Shown piece by piece: positions 48,801 to 62,150 of a DNA stretch of 64,000 bases. Each line of letters opens with the position of its first letter. The stretch's first letter is position 1. Position numbers and translations under genes: made by a program. The notes beneath the pieces were generated by a model. The model made no database searches. It worked only from the letters and a program-made list of their open reading frames with translations, and was not told the origin of the DNA. Source of the DNA: Amia ocellicauda (taxonomy: Eukaryota > Chordata > Actinopteri > Amiiformes > Amiidae); the NCBI RefSeq assembly GCF_036373705.1, contig NC_089856.1:3116001-3180000 (forward strand). Reading direction: 5' to 3'.

Positions 48801-51800
48801 ACCTCGGCAGCCCTGTCCCCGGGACGGCCGCTCGACGCGCCGAGGCAGACGTCGGAGGGGTCAGCGGTTTGTCGCCAGCAGACGCATTCCTGCCTTCGTT
48901 ATTCTGCCGCCCCTGGGAGAGTAATCGCGCTAATGAGCGGGGTCGTAATGGGTTCCCGCGCTCGGCCCTGCGAGATAATCGTCAACAGCCTCGTAGCAGC
49001 TGGAGACCTTTAAGAAAGAGGCAAGGGGAGACACGACGCATCTTGGGACAGCGGAGGGAGCATCTCGAGGTCGGCCGTGTGACCTGCAGGCTCGTCAGGG
49101 ACGGAGCGGAGCGTGAGCGCAGTGCTCATTAAAGATTGCTTTCTTGTGCTTGTTTTTTTGCCCTTTTGTTTGTTTTAAGATTTCTAAGTATTTCACATGC
49201 TCACCACAACAGATGTTTTGGGAAGGCATTGCCTAATTGTGTCTTTTTGTCCTACGTAGTGTGTGTGGGTGATCTTGCTAAATCAAGGGGACTTTTTTAA
49301 TCTTTTCTCTCTTCTTTATTTCCCACCATTTTTACTTTGTTTATATTTATATTTCAGAGAATGACCATAACATCACCACAACATATTTTTCTACATAAAA
49401 GAACAATTTTAAGATAGAATTCAGCCAAAAAAACTGAATTTCACCCAGGATCATGTAATTAAATTAGTGTCATGATTGAAACACACCACAGGTCTGAGAA
49501 TTGTGCTGTTGAATTTGCCATTGTTTAGATAATTTCTTATTCAGTGTAATGGGCCTAGTCTCTCTATGACTGCCCTGCTTGCTCAGGAGATGACTGGGTG
49601 AGATTCTGGTTTCAATCTTACATATTATATTTTGAACATCGTTTGGACAAACTACTTTCAACGGCTTCGCAGCGAAGACTTAAGTGGACAACCCTGGATC
49701 TCGTCAAAATTCAAACTCCTTTGACAGTTTAAGTCCACTTCCTGTGTAATCCCCTGGAAACTGTCCCTGTCATATCTTTCACATCTCTGCTTGTGATGAA
49801 ACCGTTTTGATTCATCTGTTTAAATGAGAAGTTTCAAAGAGCTAGTTTTGTGTTTGACTAATACGCTATAGTCTACATAAAAGAACCATCTCCTGTGCTT
49901 CCTAACAGGGCCAAGTGAGAGGTCTGTCGGGAGAGGTCACAGTTCACAGTGGCAACCACCCAGGTGCGAAGCCACGGCTCCTGGGAGGAAAGTGATGTCA
50001 TCAGTCGCAGTGACCGGAGATTCCAGTTAGAGAGTGAAGGTGCGAAAGAGGTGAGTAACCAACGACTGACACACACACACACCACAAGCTCACAGACAGA
50101 CACACTCAAGAGCCATGAGACTCATCCCTATAAGGTAACCGCACTGGGGCACGTCGAGTCTGCTGTGAACGCCGACTTCAGAGGAAGACACAACAAGGGG
50201 CGAAAGCTAAACAGAGCTCGTGAGTCACAAACCTCTCGGCCCTGTCGGCGTCCTCCCAGCCCGCCAGAGCGGCATTGGGCCGTGGCTTTGCTTTCGCAAG
50301 ACACCATAACTCACGCCAAAGCTGAAAGTATCAGCATTTTCTCATCTGATTGTGTTTTATTTTATTTGCCCAATTAGTGAAATGTAATCTATTTGTGAGG
50401 CAGGGAGGACTTTGCTGGGGTCCAGAGCGGGATGCTGTGAAACTGGTCGCCTCCTATATTTCACAAGACACGTCTTCTTCTTCAAACCCAGCTTATGGTT
50501 TTTCTCCCACTGAACTCTCGAGCCGGCTGGAGGTCACGCCAGGGTTAGGGAGGTGTGGGGGGGTGGTGAGCATGAGAGATTTGTTGCACAGTCACTGCCT
50601 GTCCAGCCCAGAGAGCGGGGATGGGGCACAACTGCACAGTTTTCAGTCTGGTGGGTCCAAACATTATGAAGGTGGTTCTGCGAGGAATTCATTATTATTA
50701 TTATGAATATTTAATTTTAATTAATTTGCTTAAACAATCAAGCAAGCTGTTTGGGAAGTGTAGCAAGTGTGTGTCTGTGCTGTCTTCAGAGTGTGTGTGT
50801 ATGTGTTTAGAGTTTCCAGTAACATCCAGGCGACTTCTAAAAGCAGTCCAATGATGTGGAGAACGAGTGAATTTCCCCAGTCTCCAGCGCTGGTTTCTTC
50901 CTTCCTCACTTCCTTTTCCCTGGTGCGGTTGGCGGATGAGGGGGCAGGAAACGCACGTCCGCCAGCCAGGCAGCCAGTGGGCCGCAGCCTGGGCCAGCGC
51001 GGTGTTTTCCGCCCGGTTCCTTGAAGTGTCTGAGACACTCAAAGCAGCTTGGGGAAGGAACATAAGATAAATAGAAAAACACCACGACTTCACTTTCTCT
51101 GAATCTGTCTAGAACTCGCCTCCCACGGCGCGGCGCAGACACGCTGAGCGGCCCGGAGGCGGTTGGAGTCCTGAGGGGCCGGGGAAGGCGGCACTGTTAG
51201 GCAGCCTGGCAACACCCTGCCGGCTCCAACGCACCCTCCTCTTCGCCACTTGACCCGGGCCCTTGGCTTTAGCTGTTAAAGCATCCCATGCAGCCCGAGC
51301 ATGTCTCCCCCACGTCTGCGAATCCCCGTGTTGGCTTCCTCGACGTGCTCGGCTTCAACCGACAGCTACAGACAAGTCATTGTGTGTTGTCTGAGGAAGT
51401 TATTTGCCGACGATCTCACGTTAAACTGATCAAAATATTTTAAATATAGACACACGATCTGAAAAATACAAGGATCACACATTTCTATCCTATATTAACA
51501 AGATCTCTTTCCTCCGTATGGGGTGACTGGCACCCACTTAAGTCAATGACAGCGGGGTGGGCATGACGGACCCTGAGGACCCCGGGGACGCAGTGGGGGG
51601 GAACTGCGCTGGCCTCTGGACACCGCGGCTAAATGAGCAAATATGTTTTTGTGCCTGTGGTCTACTGTCTCTGAACACAGGATGCGCTCGGGTGTCTGGA
51701 TGCATTTAGATCTCGTTGACTGCGGTGGGAGGTGGCCACGTTCCCCTGTTTGGCAAGGTCTACTCGTCCCTACTGTGATTTGTTTTCCTGTGTCTGATCC

Positions 51801-53468
51801 GTCCCCGTGCTCAGTGGAAGGGTGTCTCTTGGCCCGGGGGGAAAGGAGCGGGCGTCCTGCAGGTGAGATGTCTCTTCCCCTCACGTCAGGCTTGGTGCCG
51901 GGTGTCAGGAGGAATCACGGCGCTGTACCCACGCTGGGCCCGCGTGCCACCTCGGCAACACCGTTAAAAGCATCATCCTGTCAGAGCGTTACTGCTACCA
52001 ATCCCCTCTGACGCCCCCGGGCACCGCGACACGGCACTTCAGACAGACTGCGAATGGGGGGCAGGCAGATACAGAGGCGAGAGAGCAGTTTGGTCCCGAT
52101 GCACTTTTTCTTTTTCGTCTCTTCCCCGTTCGTGTGCAAAACAACGGTCGTTTCGCCAGGCTTTGTTGAGTGACGCTACTTTAAATAAACCAGACTTTTC
52201 TTCTAGTGTTAACTTGCCCCTACTGTTTGACTTCCTACTGCCTGACTTTCATTTTTGAACACCCACCCCCTAGATAAACACACACTCACTCACACACATA
52301 TTCTGCAGGATGCAATGCCGAAATCCCACAATCCCACACTCCTCTGGTGACTAATTGATTGAGTTATCCTTCGTACCCGAACTCGGCGAACGGGAATGCC
52401 AGCGCCTGCCTGGCATCCGTAAGGTTGACAGGCTATGTAAACATCCCCGAGCATGAATCAGTCATCAGTGCAACCAAAGACTTTAAAGAAAACAAAAAAG
52501 GGAAATAGTTTATCTCTGTAAGTTGCACAGTGCAGTGTGTGAAGTGTTGGCTGATGGTGTGACTTCAGAGTAACATCTCCAAAGACTCAGTTCTTGGAAT
52601 CTGCCGGTGCGAAGGTGGTGATCTACAGGCCAAACAACACAGACAACCTCTCGCCACACTCCCGACGCAGGGTTATCTGAAGGGATTGTGCTTTTCAGAA
52701 AACGAGGCCCGTATTTTCTCTTGAGGTGACTGTCGCCGACCTATTTTCAGTTGTCTGTGACCTGTGTGGAGCTCTCTGACATCACAGTTCAACTGGATAC
52801 AGGAACGTATTCACCTTTGATCAGGGCGCTTCCTCTCAATGCGGGCCGTAAATAAACACAGCCAGATCTTGTCGGCGTTCTGGAGAGGGGAAATGACTCT
52901 CGTAACTGTCTAGGTGTCTATTTACCTGAAACCACAGCATGCACTCTTGAAGAACGCCCTCCCCCTCCATTTCTTAAAGAAACTTGTCTGTACGAGCCTG
53001 CCTTCCTTAATGATTGAGGCTTGTGAGTTACTGAGCAGCAGCCAGGTTACTTTGGGTCAGCAGTACTTCAAGATAACATTTTGCATCCTGTGAAAGAGTG
53101 CTGTGGCGAATATTCTGACTTTATAAGGCTGTTCTTGCAAGCGTGTTGAAGATGTGAATTGTTGACCATGGTTCCTATTTAGAGCAATCACAAGTGGTTG
53201 AATTGCTAGTATATATCAGTGCAAAGCAAACTCCCCCTACTCTGGCCTCTGCCCAGGATATAACACTGAAAAAACACCAGGTTATTTACAGAAAACACAC
53301 ACACACACCACACACATGGCCCAACCCTCTTCCTTGCATCAATCAGCCCGGTTCAAAAGAATTGCTTTGTCTATGTGTGTGCATGTGTGTGTGTGTGAGA
53401 GAGAAAGAAACAGAGAGAGAAAGCCCAGGCCAGGCTGAGATTATGTGAAAGTGAGGAGGCGGACAGAG
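48801..53468. other. Gene-poor intergenic sequence
   Basis: CpG-richer patches lie at 48800-49120 and 51110-51240. An AP-1 site TGAGTCA is at 50221-50227. Apart from the exon-like segment at 49909-50050 nothing gene-like is supported. Confidence 0.4.
49909..50050 (+). other. Exon-like segment with good splice borders
   Basis: A 142-base stretch lies between a pyrimidine-rich acceptor (TGTGCTTCCTAACAG) and a strong donor (GAG|GTGAGT). One plus-strand frame is open through most of it, but the peptide matches no family I know and no partner exons were found. Chance occurrence is quite possible. Confidence 0.2.
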
Positions 53469-53640
53469 GTATATATAGACGCAGGTTCTCATTGCAAACT
53501 AGCCGCCGCCCCAGGTCTCCGAGCCCTCTCACCTCCTTCTCGTCAGTAACTTGACTTCCAGGAAAGAAAGTGAGAGAGGGCTAGAGAGAAGAGTGAGAGA
53601 GAACGAGAGACAGCACCGTTTCGCGCTGCAGAAGGCACGG
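53469..53640 (+). promoter_or_regulatory. TATA-like motif followed by GC/GA-rich leader
   Basis: GTATATATAG at 53469-53478 is followed by a C-rich then GA-rich leader. It has promoter-like spacing, but no start codon with a sensible frame or clear donor follows. Weak candidate for the start of a gene lying to the right. Confidence 0.2.
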
Positions 53641-54579
53641 TCTGTGTAATCTGTTTATACCCGTTGACCTGTGGCCTCTCTTTCTCTGTTTGGGCTTGAA
53701 CTAAACCCTCCCACCATAACTAACAACCTCATAGCGGCCCAGTAAGCGTCACTGCCAGGAAACCCCAGGAAGTACAGGAAGGGGAGCTCAATTAGTGCAG
53801 CACCGCAACTGCTTGGCCACACCGGAATCCACACCTGCTCTTCCAAGGTCTTTTCAGAAACATTTTAACCAGCGGCCCTCGCCACAGAGAGAGATTTAAT
53901 CCATTCAACATTCACAGCACAGAAATAGCTCTGATATCCTTTTCACAACCCACTATCGCAATAAAGGCAAACAGCCGAGCGTAACGCCATCAGTGTCTAC
54001 TGTAGGACAATTGTCGTGGACTGTTTATAATCGCAAGTGGCAAAGTGAAGCGTAACACAACATTTTGGTTTAATTTCATCCCTTGCCATTTGAGATCTGG
54101 AGGCAGAGAGGTTCGCTGGCCGGGGGTGGCACATGGGGGCCGGGTGCTGGTTCGGGGAGGGGTATGAGATGGATGAAGGCAAAAATGGCAACATGAGGGT
54201 GCAAGATTGGGCCAGGATCACCGTACGGCACCTGTCTCCTCCCAGCTCCCCTCCTTCCCCGTCCTCAGAACCCGTTCATTTTTTTTTTTCCGAGAAAATG
54301 CTCGGTGATGGCAATTCTGGCCCTGTCTTCGCTCTTATCTGTGGTTTGAACACACACACACGTAATAATAATAAAGAGAAACAACCAGAAGAAGAAAAAA
54401 AACTGTCATTCCTCAAAACCTCAGAGCCCTGCCACACTATCACTGGAACAATACCAGTTTCTCATTCTGAACACCAGAAACACAAGAAATAGGTTACTTA
54501 TTTTCACAATCGGGAAGAAGGCCGGGCTGGGTTTATGTTGGCTGGCACAGAGAGAGAGACAGAGAAAGAGAGAGAGAGA

Positions 54580-54660
54580 TAGAATAGAATAGAATAGAAT
54601 AGAATATTCTTTATTCATTCAGAAAAGACATCAGAGATGCAGAGCAGAACTACATTATGA
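54580..54660 (-). repeat. (TAGAA)n with probable LINE 3' end
   Basis: Five to six TAGAA units run directly into TATTCTTTATTCATTCAG. Fish non-LTR elements of the RTE-X type often end in such a simple-repeat tail joined to an ATTCTTTATT block. That would put the element on the minus strand. No coding part is attached. Confidence 0.4.
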
Positions 54661-57600
54661 GCCTGGCTCCATATAAAAACACAGATAAAAAACACAGATA
54701 TAAATAACAACAGATATTGTAACCTAAAATAAAATAAACCTGGATCCTAAATAACTAAATAAATAGTGGGTATTTCTCTGGTGTATTAGAGATAGAGAGC
54801 CCTGCTAAGTCATGTGTGCAGTTTTGTGATTTGCTTATTCGCTTTGCCGCCTGTTATTTTTGAAGAGGTATTTTCCGCAGATGTTTACAGCTGTTTTGAC
54901 ATGTCAGATTCTAAAAAACAAGAGCGATGGCTGAGTGTTGGCATTTCAGACACTCACTGGGTCTCTCTCGGACAGCTGCAGATCACTGCCATTTTCAGGG
55001 GTCTTCCTTGGCTATACCAACAAAAAAAACATCATGAATCTTTGCACAAACCCTGTGTTTGGCTTTGTAGTGCCTCTGGTGACGGAAGAGATTTTGTTTT
55101 TCTCTCAAGATGCACATCAGCAAAACGGCACATCAGTAAATTAAATATTAAATTAAAAACAAATTAATATAGTGTCTTTTCATAGGAGAAATTTAGTGGA
55201 GAATCCGTCCACCATTCGCCCCATGGGATCTTTCTGTGGTCGCTCTGCTGTTTGTTTATGTGACGCCTGTGCCCACCAGATGTGCAGCAGCACGGCGGGA
55301 TTAAATCAGCTGAGCGGGGAGCTGTGGGAAGTTGTGTGTCGCGGGGTCCGAAGAGGGGAGAGGCGGGAATCTGCAACAAAACCGGCGTGTGATCTGATCT
55401 GAAGTTGTGTATGAGCTGGGGGTCTTTGTCGGCCACTGCGTATTAGTGTGCGTTGCGTTGACGAGTGCGTCGAGGGGCTGTCGGGGGTTAGAAATCACTT
55501 CAGTGGGACTTCAGACCCAGAAGATAGGAGCAGAAACGTTTAAGATGTGATCAAGTTTGTGTTCATTGTGTTTGGGGCTTTACTGCAGATGCAGATATGA
55601 CTTCCTGTGCCTGCGAAGGAGGTCGCTGGCCCCCTCCCCTTACCATCCCCAACCCCCCGCCTTCTTCAGTTCAACCGCAGCTGCACCAGAACTCACCCGT
55701 CTCGCTCTTTGTGTGTCTGTCTCTGATTCAGACCCCCCTGCCTGCTTGTGTTGAAAGCTCTCCTGCCTGAGAACTGACTGCAAAGTCCCCCGAACACTCT
55801 CACACTCTCACAGATATTCACTTTTCTCACAATGTAACATACCAAAAAACACACAGTCATGGTGTGAGAAATAATTTCCCCGTGCTATGAAGACAAGAAA
55901 ATCCCTTCTCTCTGCTCTCGGGCATCTTCCAGGACCTTTGTGTTCATTGACACTTCTGACTTACACACACAAGGGCCAGACAGATCTGACGGGGTACAAG
56001 ACATGACTGCGTTTGTATCTGATAAAAGTATAATCTAGAAGTGAGATTAATGGTTCACACTGCGCGAGGGGGTGTTAGTTGCTTTCAGAAAGTGAGAGGA
56101 CAGAAATCGTCTCCTGTCTTCTGCACGAAGGTAATGTGAAATGGCCTCAGAGCAGCTCCCAGTACAGTTCACTGTATAGACCGTGGTAAAACTGCAGTAA
56201 AGTGTAGGGGAGGACATTCAAACCCAGGGCTGTGTATGCAGAGTTGTAGTATAGTCTACCGCAATGCCAGCAGTGGAGAAACAACTGGCGAAGCAAAGAG
56301 CAGGGGTGGCAGAACCAGGGTACAGTTGTGATGGATAACTGGGAGCTTACTGGGCAAATTTTCCATGGTGAGCTGTCTTAAGCGTATCAATCTCCCTCCC
56401 TCTCGTTCTCCCACTCCCTCGGCCCCCCTGGGTCTGTGATGGCTTTGTGTTCCTCTCTTAATTGAGATCTGGTCTGCTTAAAGGGGAAGTTGACAGTCTT
56501 TTACTTCTACCAGGATACGGTAAAGGGGAAGTTTGTAATTGGTTCCTTTTCCTGCGACCACACTTTTTGGTTTTTGTTATATTTTGAATACATGCTTTAA
56601 ATGTGCTACAGGCTGGCACTTGATGGCTTTAATAACTGGGTCTTATCCTGTCCTCTCGGGGTTTGTATGATGCCCCGTCTGTGTGCAAGCTCACTCTGCT
56701 CATCAACGACAGTCACCTTTAAAATGCTGTTGCACCATTTTTTATTTTTAGTGAATGACTAAGGATAGTGACATCATTGCTGAACCCCACAGTTTGCCCC
56801 TCGCAGAGACACCCAATCACATGAGGCAGGCAGCCTTCAACATTCATCAGAAGTCCCGCTCTTGTTGATTTTAGCTGTCTATGCAGTCGGTGTTTAGATA
56901 TCAGTGGGCGAACTGCAGGGCTTGGGACGGGTCAAGATCGCTCGGAAGTGTCACTCACAGCTCCTGGAGGAACACAGATTTCTTTGTATGTTTCCAGCTG
57001 GTGCACTCAATTAATCAATTAATTACATCTGTAATATATAATGAGTAATATATGTGAAAAAGAGAAGCTGTAGGTCAAAGTAAGTGGAAACATCTTGGGG
57101 AGGCCTTCATTCAGCAGTGGATCTATATAGGCTGATTGTGATGTGAAATATATTTATATATAATTAGGCTTATTTACTATATAGAGTTGATAGTTTAAAA
57201 TATGTTGGTGTATTTATTGAATTATTGCACTTTGTTGTGTAATTAGACAAATTAAATAGCTGAAAGCTGTGCTGGGAATCGCAGGTGAGTCTGGGCGGAA
57301 AATACAGGGACACCTAAATCTTCAAACCCCTGATTGACAGTGCCTTAATCCTAGGGTGACCTGACACACATCCAGGCAGCGTTGTCTCTTCTGGGACAGG
57401 ACCTTTATTCGCAGCGCTCACTTAAACCCTTATCTCAACGATAGAAAGTAACAAACACAGAGGAACTTGCAGGCAGACGTTTGGGCGCCCGGCTGCTCGG
57501 ATGTTTCTGAAACTCTTAACAGCTAAAAATGAAGAAAAACAAGTTTCAATCAGGAGACCACAGTTAATCAAATCTAGCCAGCATTTAAACGGTTAACAGT

Positions 57601-59989
57601 TTTTATGTGTCGCACCCGAAACTCCGCTTGCCATCAGAGCGGTGGTGGGGGGGCGGCGCTCGCTGCTGGCGGGCTGCAGAGGAATCGCGATTGCTCTGGG
57701 GCGCTTTCTGACTCAGCACGGGACCACCGGGGGCCGACCCTGGGGGCCAATGCCGGCTTCCCTGCACCCGAGCACCAGGCTGCTCCCGCCCCCCCCACGC
57801 TGCAGGAGAGCGGCCAAGATTGAGTCTCTCGGAGCGGAAACCGCCGAAGCAGATAGGAAGCACACCTAACAAAACCACAGCTCAACAGCAAGACGGCAGA
57901 AGGAGAAAATGCTGGGTTTTACACACAACCCCACCCCCACTGCTTCCTCCTTCCTTTTTCTGTTAACCCTTTATGGGCTGGCGGGCCTCAGCGGTTGAGA
58001 GGCTCAGGGCGTCAAAACATTTAATGGGAAATCCTGGTGTGTTCGAGGCCGTTTGTCCGTGGCGGTTAAACCTTCAATCACGCCACATCTGTAAAAGTTA
58101 AGAACTGATCTGGAGAGCGTGGCAAAGCACTGCTGGGGAGGATTGTTCTATAGTTCATTTATCTCTCGCTTTCAGCTTTTAGAAGGGAGGCCCGTTATCC
58201 CAGCCGTTGTAGTCACACACTGCGGTACTAATGCACACGACTCACACTAAATGGTGCGTAATTCGACAACAGATACGCAAAGACTCATGTGCAAGAGACA
58301 GCATGGCCTCTCACAGGGATGAGACAGTTCAGAACCGTTCAGAGAGCTTGAACAGTGAAACGAGATGTAACTGAAGATTGCGACGATTGAATCATGACTC
58401 TGACAGTGACGTTCAACAGCACGAGCCCCCCCCAGTGATTCACACTGGCACAGTGGGCAGAGGTGCCGAGACATGCCAACGCACTCTGGAGAATTAAAAT
58501 GAGTGGCTTCCCGAATGACAGGACGGTGGATCGATTCCGCAGTCTAAACAGAAGTGAACGGAAGAAAAGTAGCTCAACTTCTAGATATATTGTGATTGAG
58601 GAACTGGGTTTTTTCGGAGGAGGAAAGGTGGAATTGTGGGATACAGGAGGACCAAAAACTATATATCACAACAACAACTCCTTTGCTGTGTCAACCTGCC
58701 TTTTAATCTGTTAGTTGTAAAGAAAAGCGAGTTATTAAAAACAACAGGGGCATATACAAATCCTGGCTATTTCTCCTATAGCAGAGAGAAACAGATGTTA
58801 CAACTGTCGAGCACCTGACCGGCCCTCTCTTCCGGACCCCAGCAGAGTCCCCCCCACGGGCTGTAATGAGCAACAGCAGCAAAACACAAACAAGCACAAG
58901 AGAATAAATAAACAAAGGATTGTAATTACCGTAATAACAAAGATCATAAAAAAGAGACGCAGAGGTTCTGGATCGAGCCCAGATGTTGTTGTTGGATCTA
59001 TCTCTGAAAGCCACATCAGAGAGCACAGCTTTAACGAGCACCTGTGTAATTGGCCCAAATTACATTGCCTGTAATGGCCTTGTTTGACTGCGGGGCATTC
59101 TCCCTGACAGAGCGAAAAACAAACATCACGGCGTGGGACTGATGCTTATGGACTCCACCGTGGATCAGAGAGACACCAGTGGAAAAAGGTGGGACACAAG
59201 AAAAAAGCATCACATTTGTTGAAAGCTTCAAGCACCTTCAGTTCCCCACAACCATTTCAAGATGCAGGACCCAGATCACATGACGTGGGGGTTTGTTATC
59301 AGGACAGTGATGAAAACCAGTATCTGGGTCTATCTGCAGCAGTGGTCTACTACTTTAGAAGCCTAAAAAACAGGTTAATCTGACTTATGGAAACCAGAAA
59401 TTGGCGCCATCACGTCTCTACACCTCTCTGAGTCAAGGGGTTTGCAGATCCCAGGTCTGGAGCGACAGCCAAAGATAAACCAAGGGTTTTGGCGGTGAAA
59501 CGATGCGTCTGGTTCAGTTCTCGGAGGAAAGACAATCCCATCTCAGAGAGTTTAACGGTCTGTGTATAAATGAAAGGCGACGTTGTGTTTAAACCCATAA
59601 ACGACTACACAGCGCCAGTGTGTCGTTTCTGTCCCTCAACTTCAGGTTTCTTCAGCACACACTTGCTCTAAGAAAATAGTATTCTGCTGCTATTTGTCGC
59701 AGTGACCACAAATAGTGCATTGTCACTCTCTGAACGGTGCATCGTGTTATTTTCAGTGCGTATTTCTAATTGTGTGTATTCACTGGGCCGTGTAGGCAGC
59801 GCTAATCGCCAGCCGGCTTCCTGGTGATACGGAAGTGCATGTCTTCTGCACAGGATGTGGCCTGTCAATCTAACAGATCTAATGTGTGTGTGTGCCGCGT
59901 GGGGGGGCGTCTGTGTACTCAGAGTGCGAACGCTCACCCACTTCCTGCCGCCTCGGTCTGGGACCCTGATGGAGGGCTGCGAAGCTCGC
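54661..59989. other. Gene-poor intergenic sequence
   Basis: No exon recognised. A GC-rich patch spans about 57600-57850 and an AP-1 site TGAGTCA is at 59429-59435. AT-rich stretches dominate 56500-57250. Confidence 0.45.
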
Positions 59990-59997
59990 TGACGTCA
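59990..59997. promoter_or_regulatory. Perfect CRE palindrome in CpG-rich patch
   Basis: TGACGTCA, followed 13 bases later by GCATGCGTCA. CpG density is raised across 59930-60130. There is no adjacent exon, so it is a candidate distal element or an undetected start site. Confidence 0.4.
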
Positions 59998-60221
59998 CGA
60001 ATCTGGGCATGCGTCATAACCCCGGGTCTGCCGAGCCTCTCTGGGTGGAAAGCGTGAGGCCGGTCCTCGGAGTCTAGGGCCCCAGAGCTCGGTGTGACGC
60101 TCATTTTCCTCCCCCGCAACACGTCCCCCCCATTTCTGCCGTGTGGAGCCGATCTAGGTCACTCAACTAGCCAGGAACATTTCGCAGAGAATTGACATTT
60201 TATACTTCTTAATTGTTCATA

Positions 60222-60712
60222 TATCTATCTATCTATCTATCAATCTGTCTAAGTATCTTTCTGTCTGTGTCTTTTTATCTGTCTACCTCTATGTATTTGT
60301 TCCTTTATTATTAAAAGTACAGTACAGCATGTGTGTGTGTGTGTCTGTTAGTCCATGGGTGTGCGTGTGTATCTGTTAGTCCATGGGTGTGCATGTGTGT
60401 GTCTATGGGAGTGTTTGTGTGTCCATGGGTGTGTGTATCTATGGGTGTGTCCATGTGCGTGTATACATGTGCGTGTGTCCGTGTGTGCATGTGTGTGTGT
60501 GCCAGTGTCTGTCAAGATGTGTCTGTGTGTGGTGTGTTGGTCTGTGAGTGTGTGTGTGTGTGTGTCCGTGCGTGTGTGGTGTGTTGGTGTGTGCATGTGT
60601 GTAAGTGTGTGTGTGTGTCAGTGTGATTCTGGGTGTGTGTGCCAGTGTATGTCCGTGTGTGTGTGTGTGTGGTGTGGTGTGTTGGTGTGTGAGGGTGTGT
60701 GTGTGTGTTTTG
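60222..60712 (+). repeat. (ATCT)n, then a long GT-rich minisatellite
   Basis: (ATCT)n at about 60222-60242 decays into TCTGTCTG variants. From 60331 to 60712 a GT-rich array contains repeated blocks such as GTTAGTCCATGGGTGTGCGT and GTGTGTGGTGTGTTGGTGTG. The long open frames on both strands here are repeat artefacts. Confidence 0.9.
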
Positions 60713-61007
60713 AAATACTTGCAAAATAACATGTCAGAGCAGTCGCCCGCCGTTAGCACTTCTCCACTCACTGTGAAGTCAACACACCTTGATGCGAGAG
60801 GCACGCGTCAAGACACGTCACACACTAATGTGACTCCGGGGGCCGTGTGCTCCTGGCACCCGTGTCCCCCTCCCCAGATAAACCCTCCCTCTACGGTGCC
60901 GGAGACTCATCAGGCCTCCTGTTCATTCCCACGTCCTCACACCGTCCCAACAACACCAGAACAAGTGGCCACTGCAGCAAAAACCCTTTCAGATCACTGG
61001 TGTCTCC

Positions 61008-61008
61008 T

Positions 61009-61053
<45 letters not shown>
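61008..61053 (+). repeat. (TC)n(AC)n microsatellite
   Basis: TC units pass into an uninterrupted AC run at 61022-61052. Confidence 0.95.
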
Positions 61054-61058
<5 letters not shown>

Positions 61059-62150
61059 TCCCCCCCAGCCCCTTTTATAACCATGGCGCTGATCTGGCGT
61101 ATTCGAAATCAGCCCGGTTTGTGCCATAAAACGCTCGTCTACCTCGCCAGATAGGAATGTGTGGATTTAATGAGGAGTTTTGTAATCCGAGCTTTAGGCA
61201 AAATATAAATATATGTCGGATGCTGTATTATCTGCCCCCTGGATTTTGGAAAACAGATCGTAACAGTTTCCATTTGTCAGCTGAGAGACTTACTTTCAGT
61301 ATCTGGAGTTGTACACGTTTCCCCTCCTGTGCCATGTGTGCAAAGGCCAGAGTCCCCGTGCAGAAGAAGTGTATATTCTGCTACTGACAAGCAAACAAAC
61401 CAACAAAGAAGTAGTGCATCTGTATCGATCAGTTTCATTCCTGCGCTCTGTCATTATTTTCATAAATTAGATCCGATGATGTCATTGTTCTTTTCTGTGG
61501 TCAGTCTTAGAAGAATGAGAAAAAAAAAGAAAAGAAAAGAGAAACACCCACAGAAAAACACGCCACCCTTAGCCAGAGCACAGCTGGGTGGATCTTACAT
61601 TCTGTTCCCTATTTTACACCCCCCCCGCAACCCTCCCTGCCTTAGAAAAAAAACTTAAACTCAGTGGCTAGAATGGAAAAACAGCCTGACACCCAGTAAC
61701 TAACAGATAATTGGAAACCCATAATTGAGATCCTGGACGTGTAGGGCAGTGCGCTGCTTGAAAACACCTGGATTACCTGTATTTAAGCCAGGGAGCTGTT
61801 AGCCAACCGCCCTGTGTGACGAGGAACAGGTGGGGCGGGACAGCAGGACGATTTTACTTGAGAGGTGGCTGTATGGAATCGGCGTCCTTAACCTCTGCCC
61901 CTCCATGCCGTAACCAGGAGTAATTTGTTTCTAAATAACCGAAAGCTGTATCCCTGCCCTCCCACTGTAAAGAGGATGTGTTCCCTGCCCTGCCCTGCCC
62001 GGCTCAGCCTGACCTGGCACACTCCTTTCGCTTCGTGAAACAAAGGCCGGCTATTGTGTTGGCAAAAACAAGACAAGACAAGAAAAAAATGCAGAAATTT
62101 GCAGACGGACATCTGGGAGGGCGAGACACACGGCACGTCTTCGTGGGGTA
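61054..62150. other. No feature recognised
   Basis: Short A-rich and C-rich runs (61520-61550, 61619-61627); no exon. Confidence 0.5.

Noticed and set aside
60333-61129. Long frames rich in Cys/Val or Thr/His across the GT/CA array
   Set aside because: Produced by dinucleotide repeats, open on both strands, no start context.
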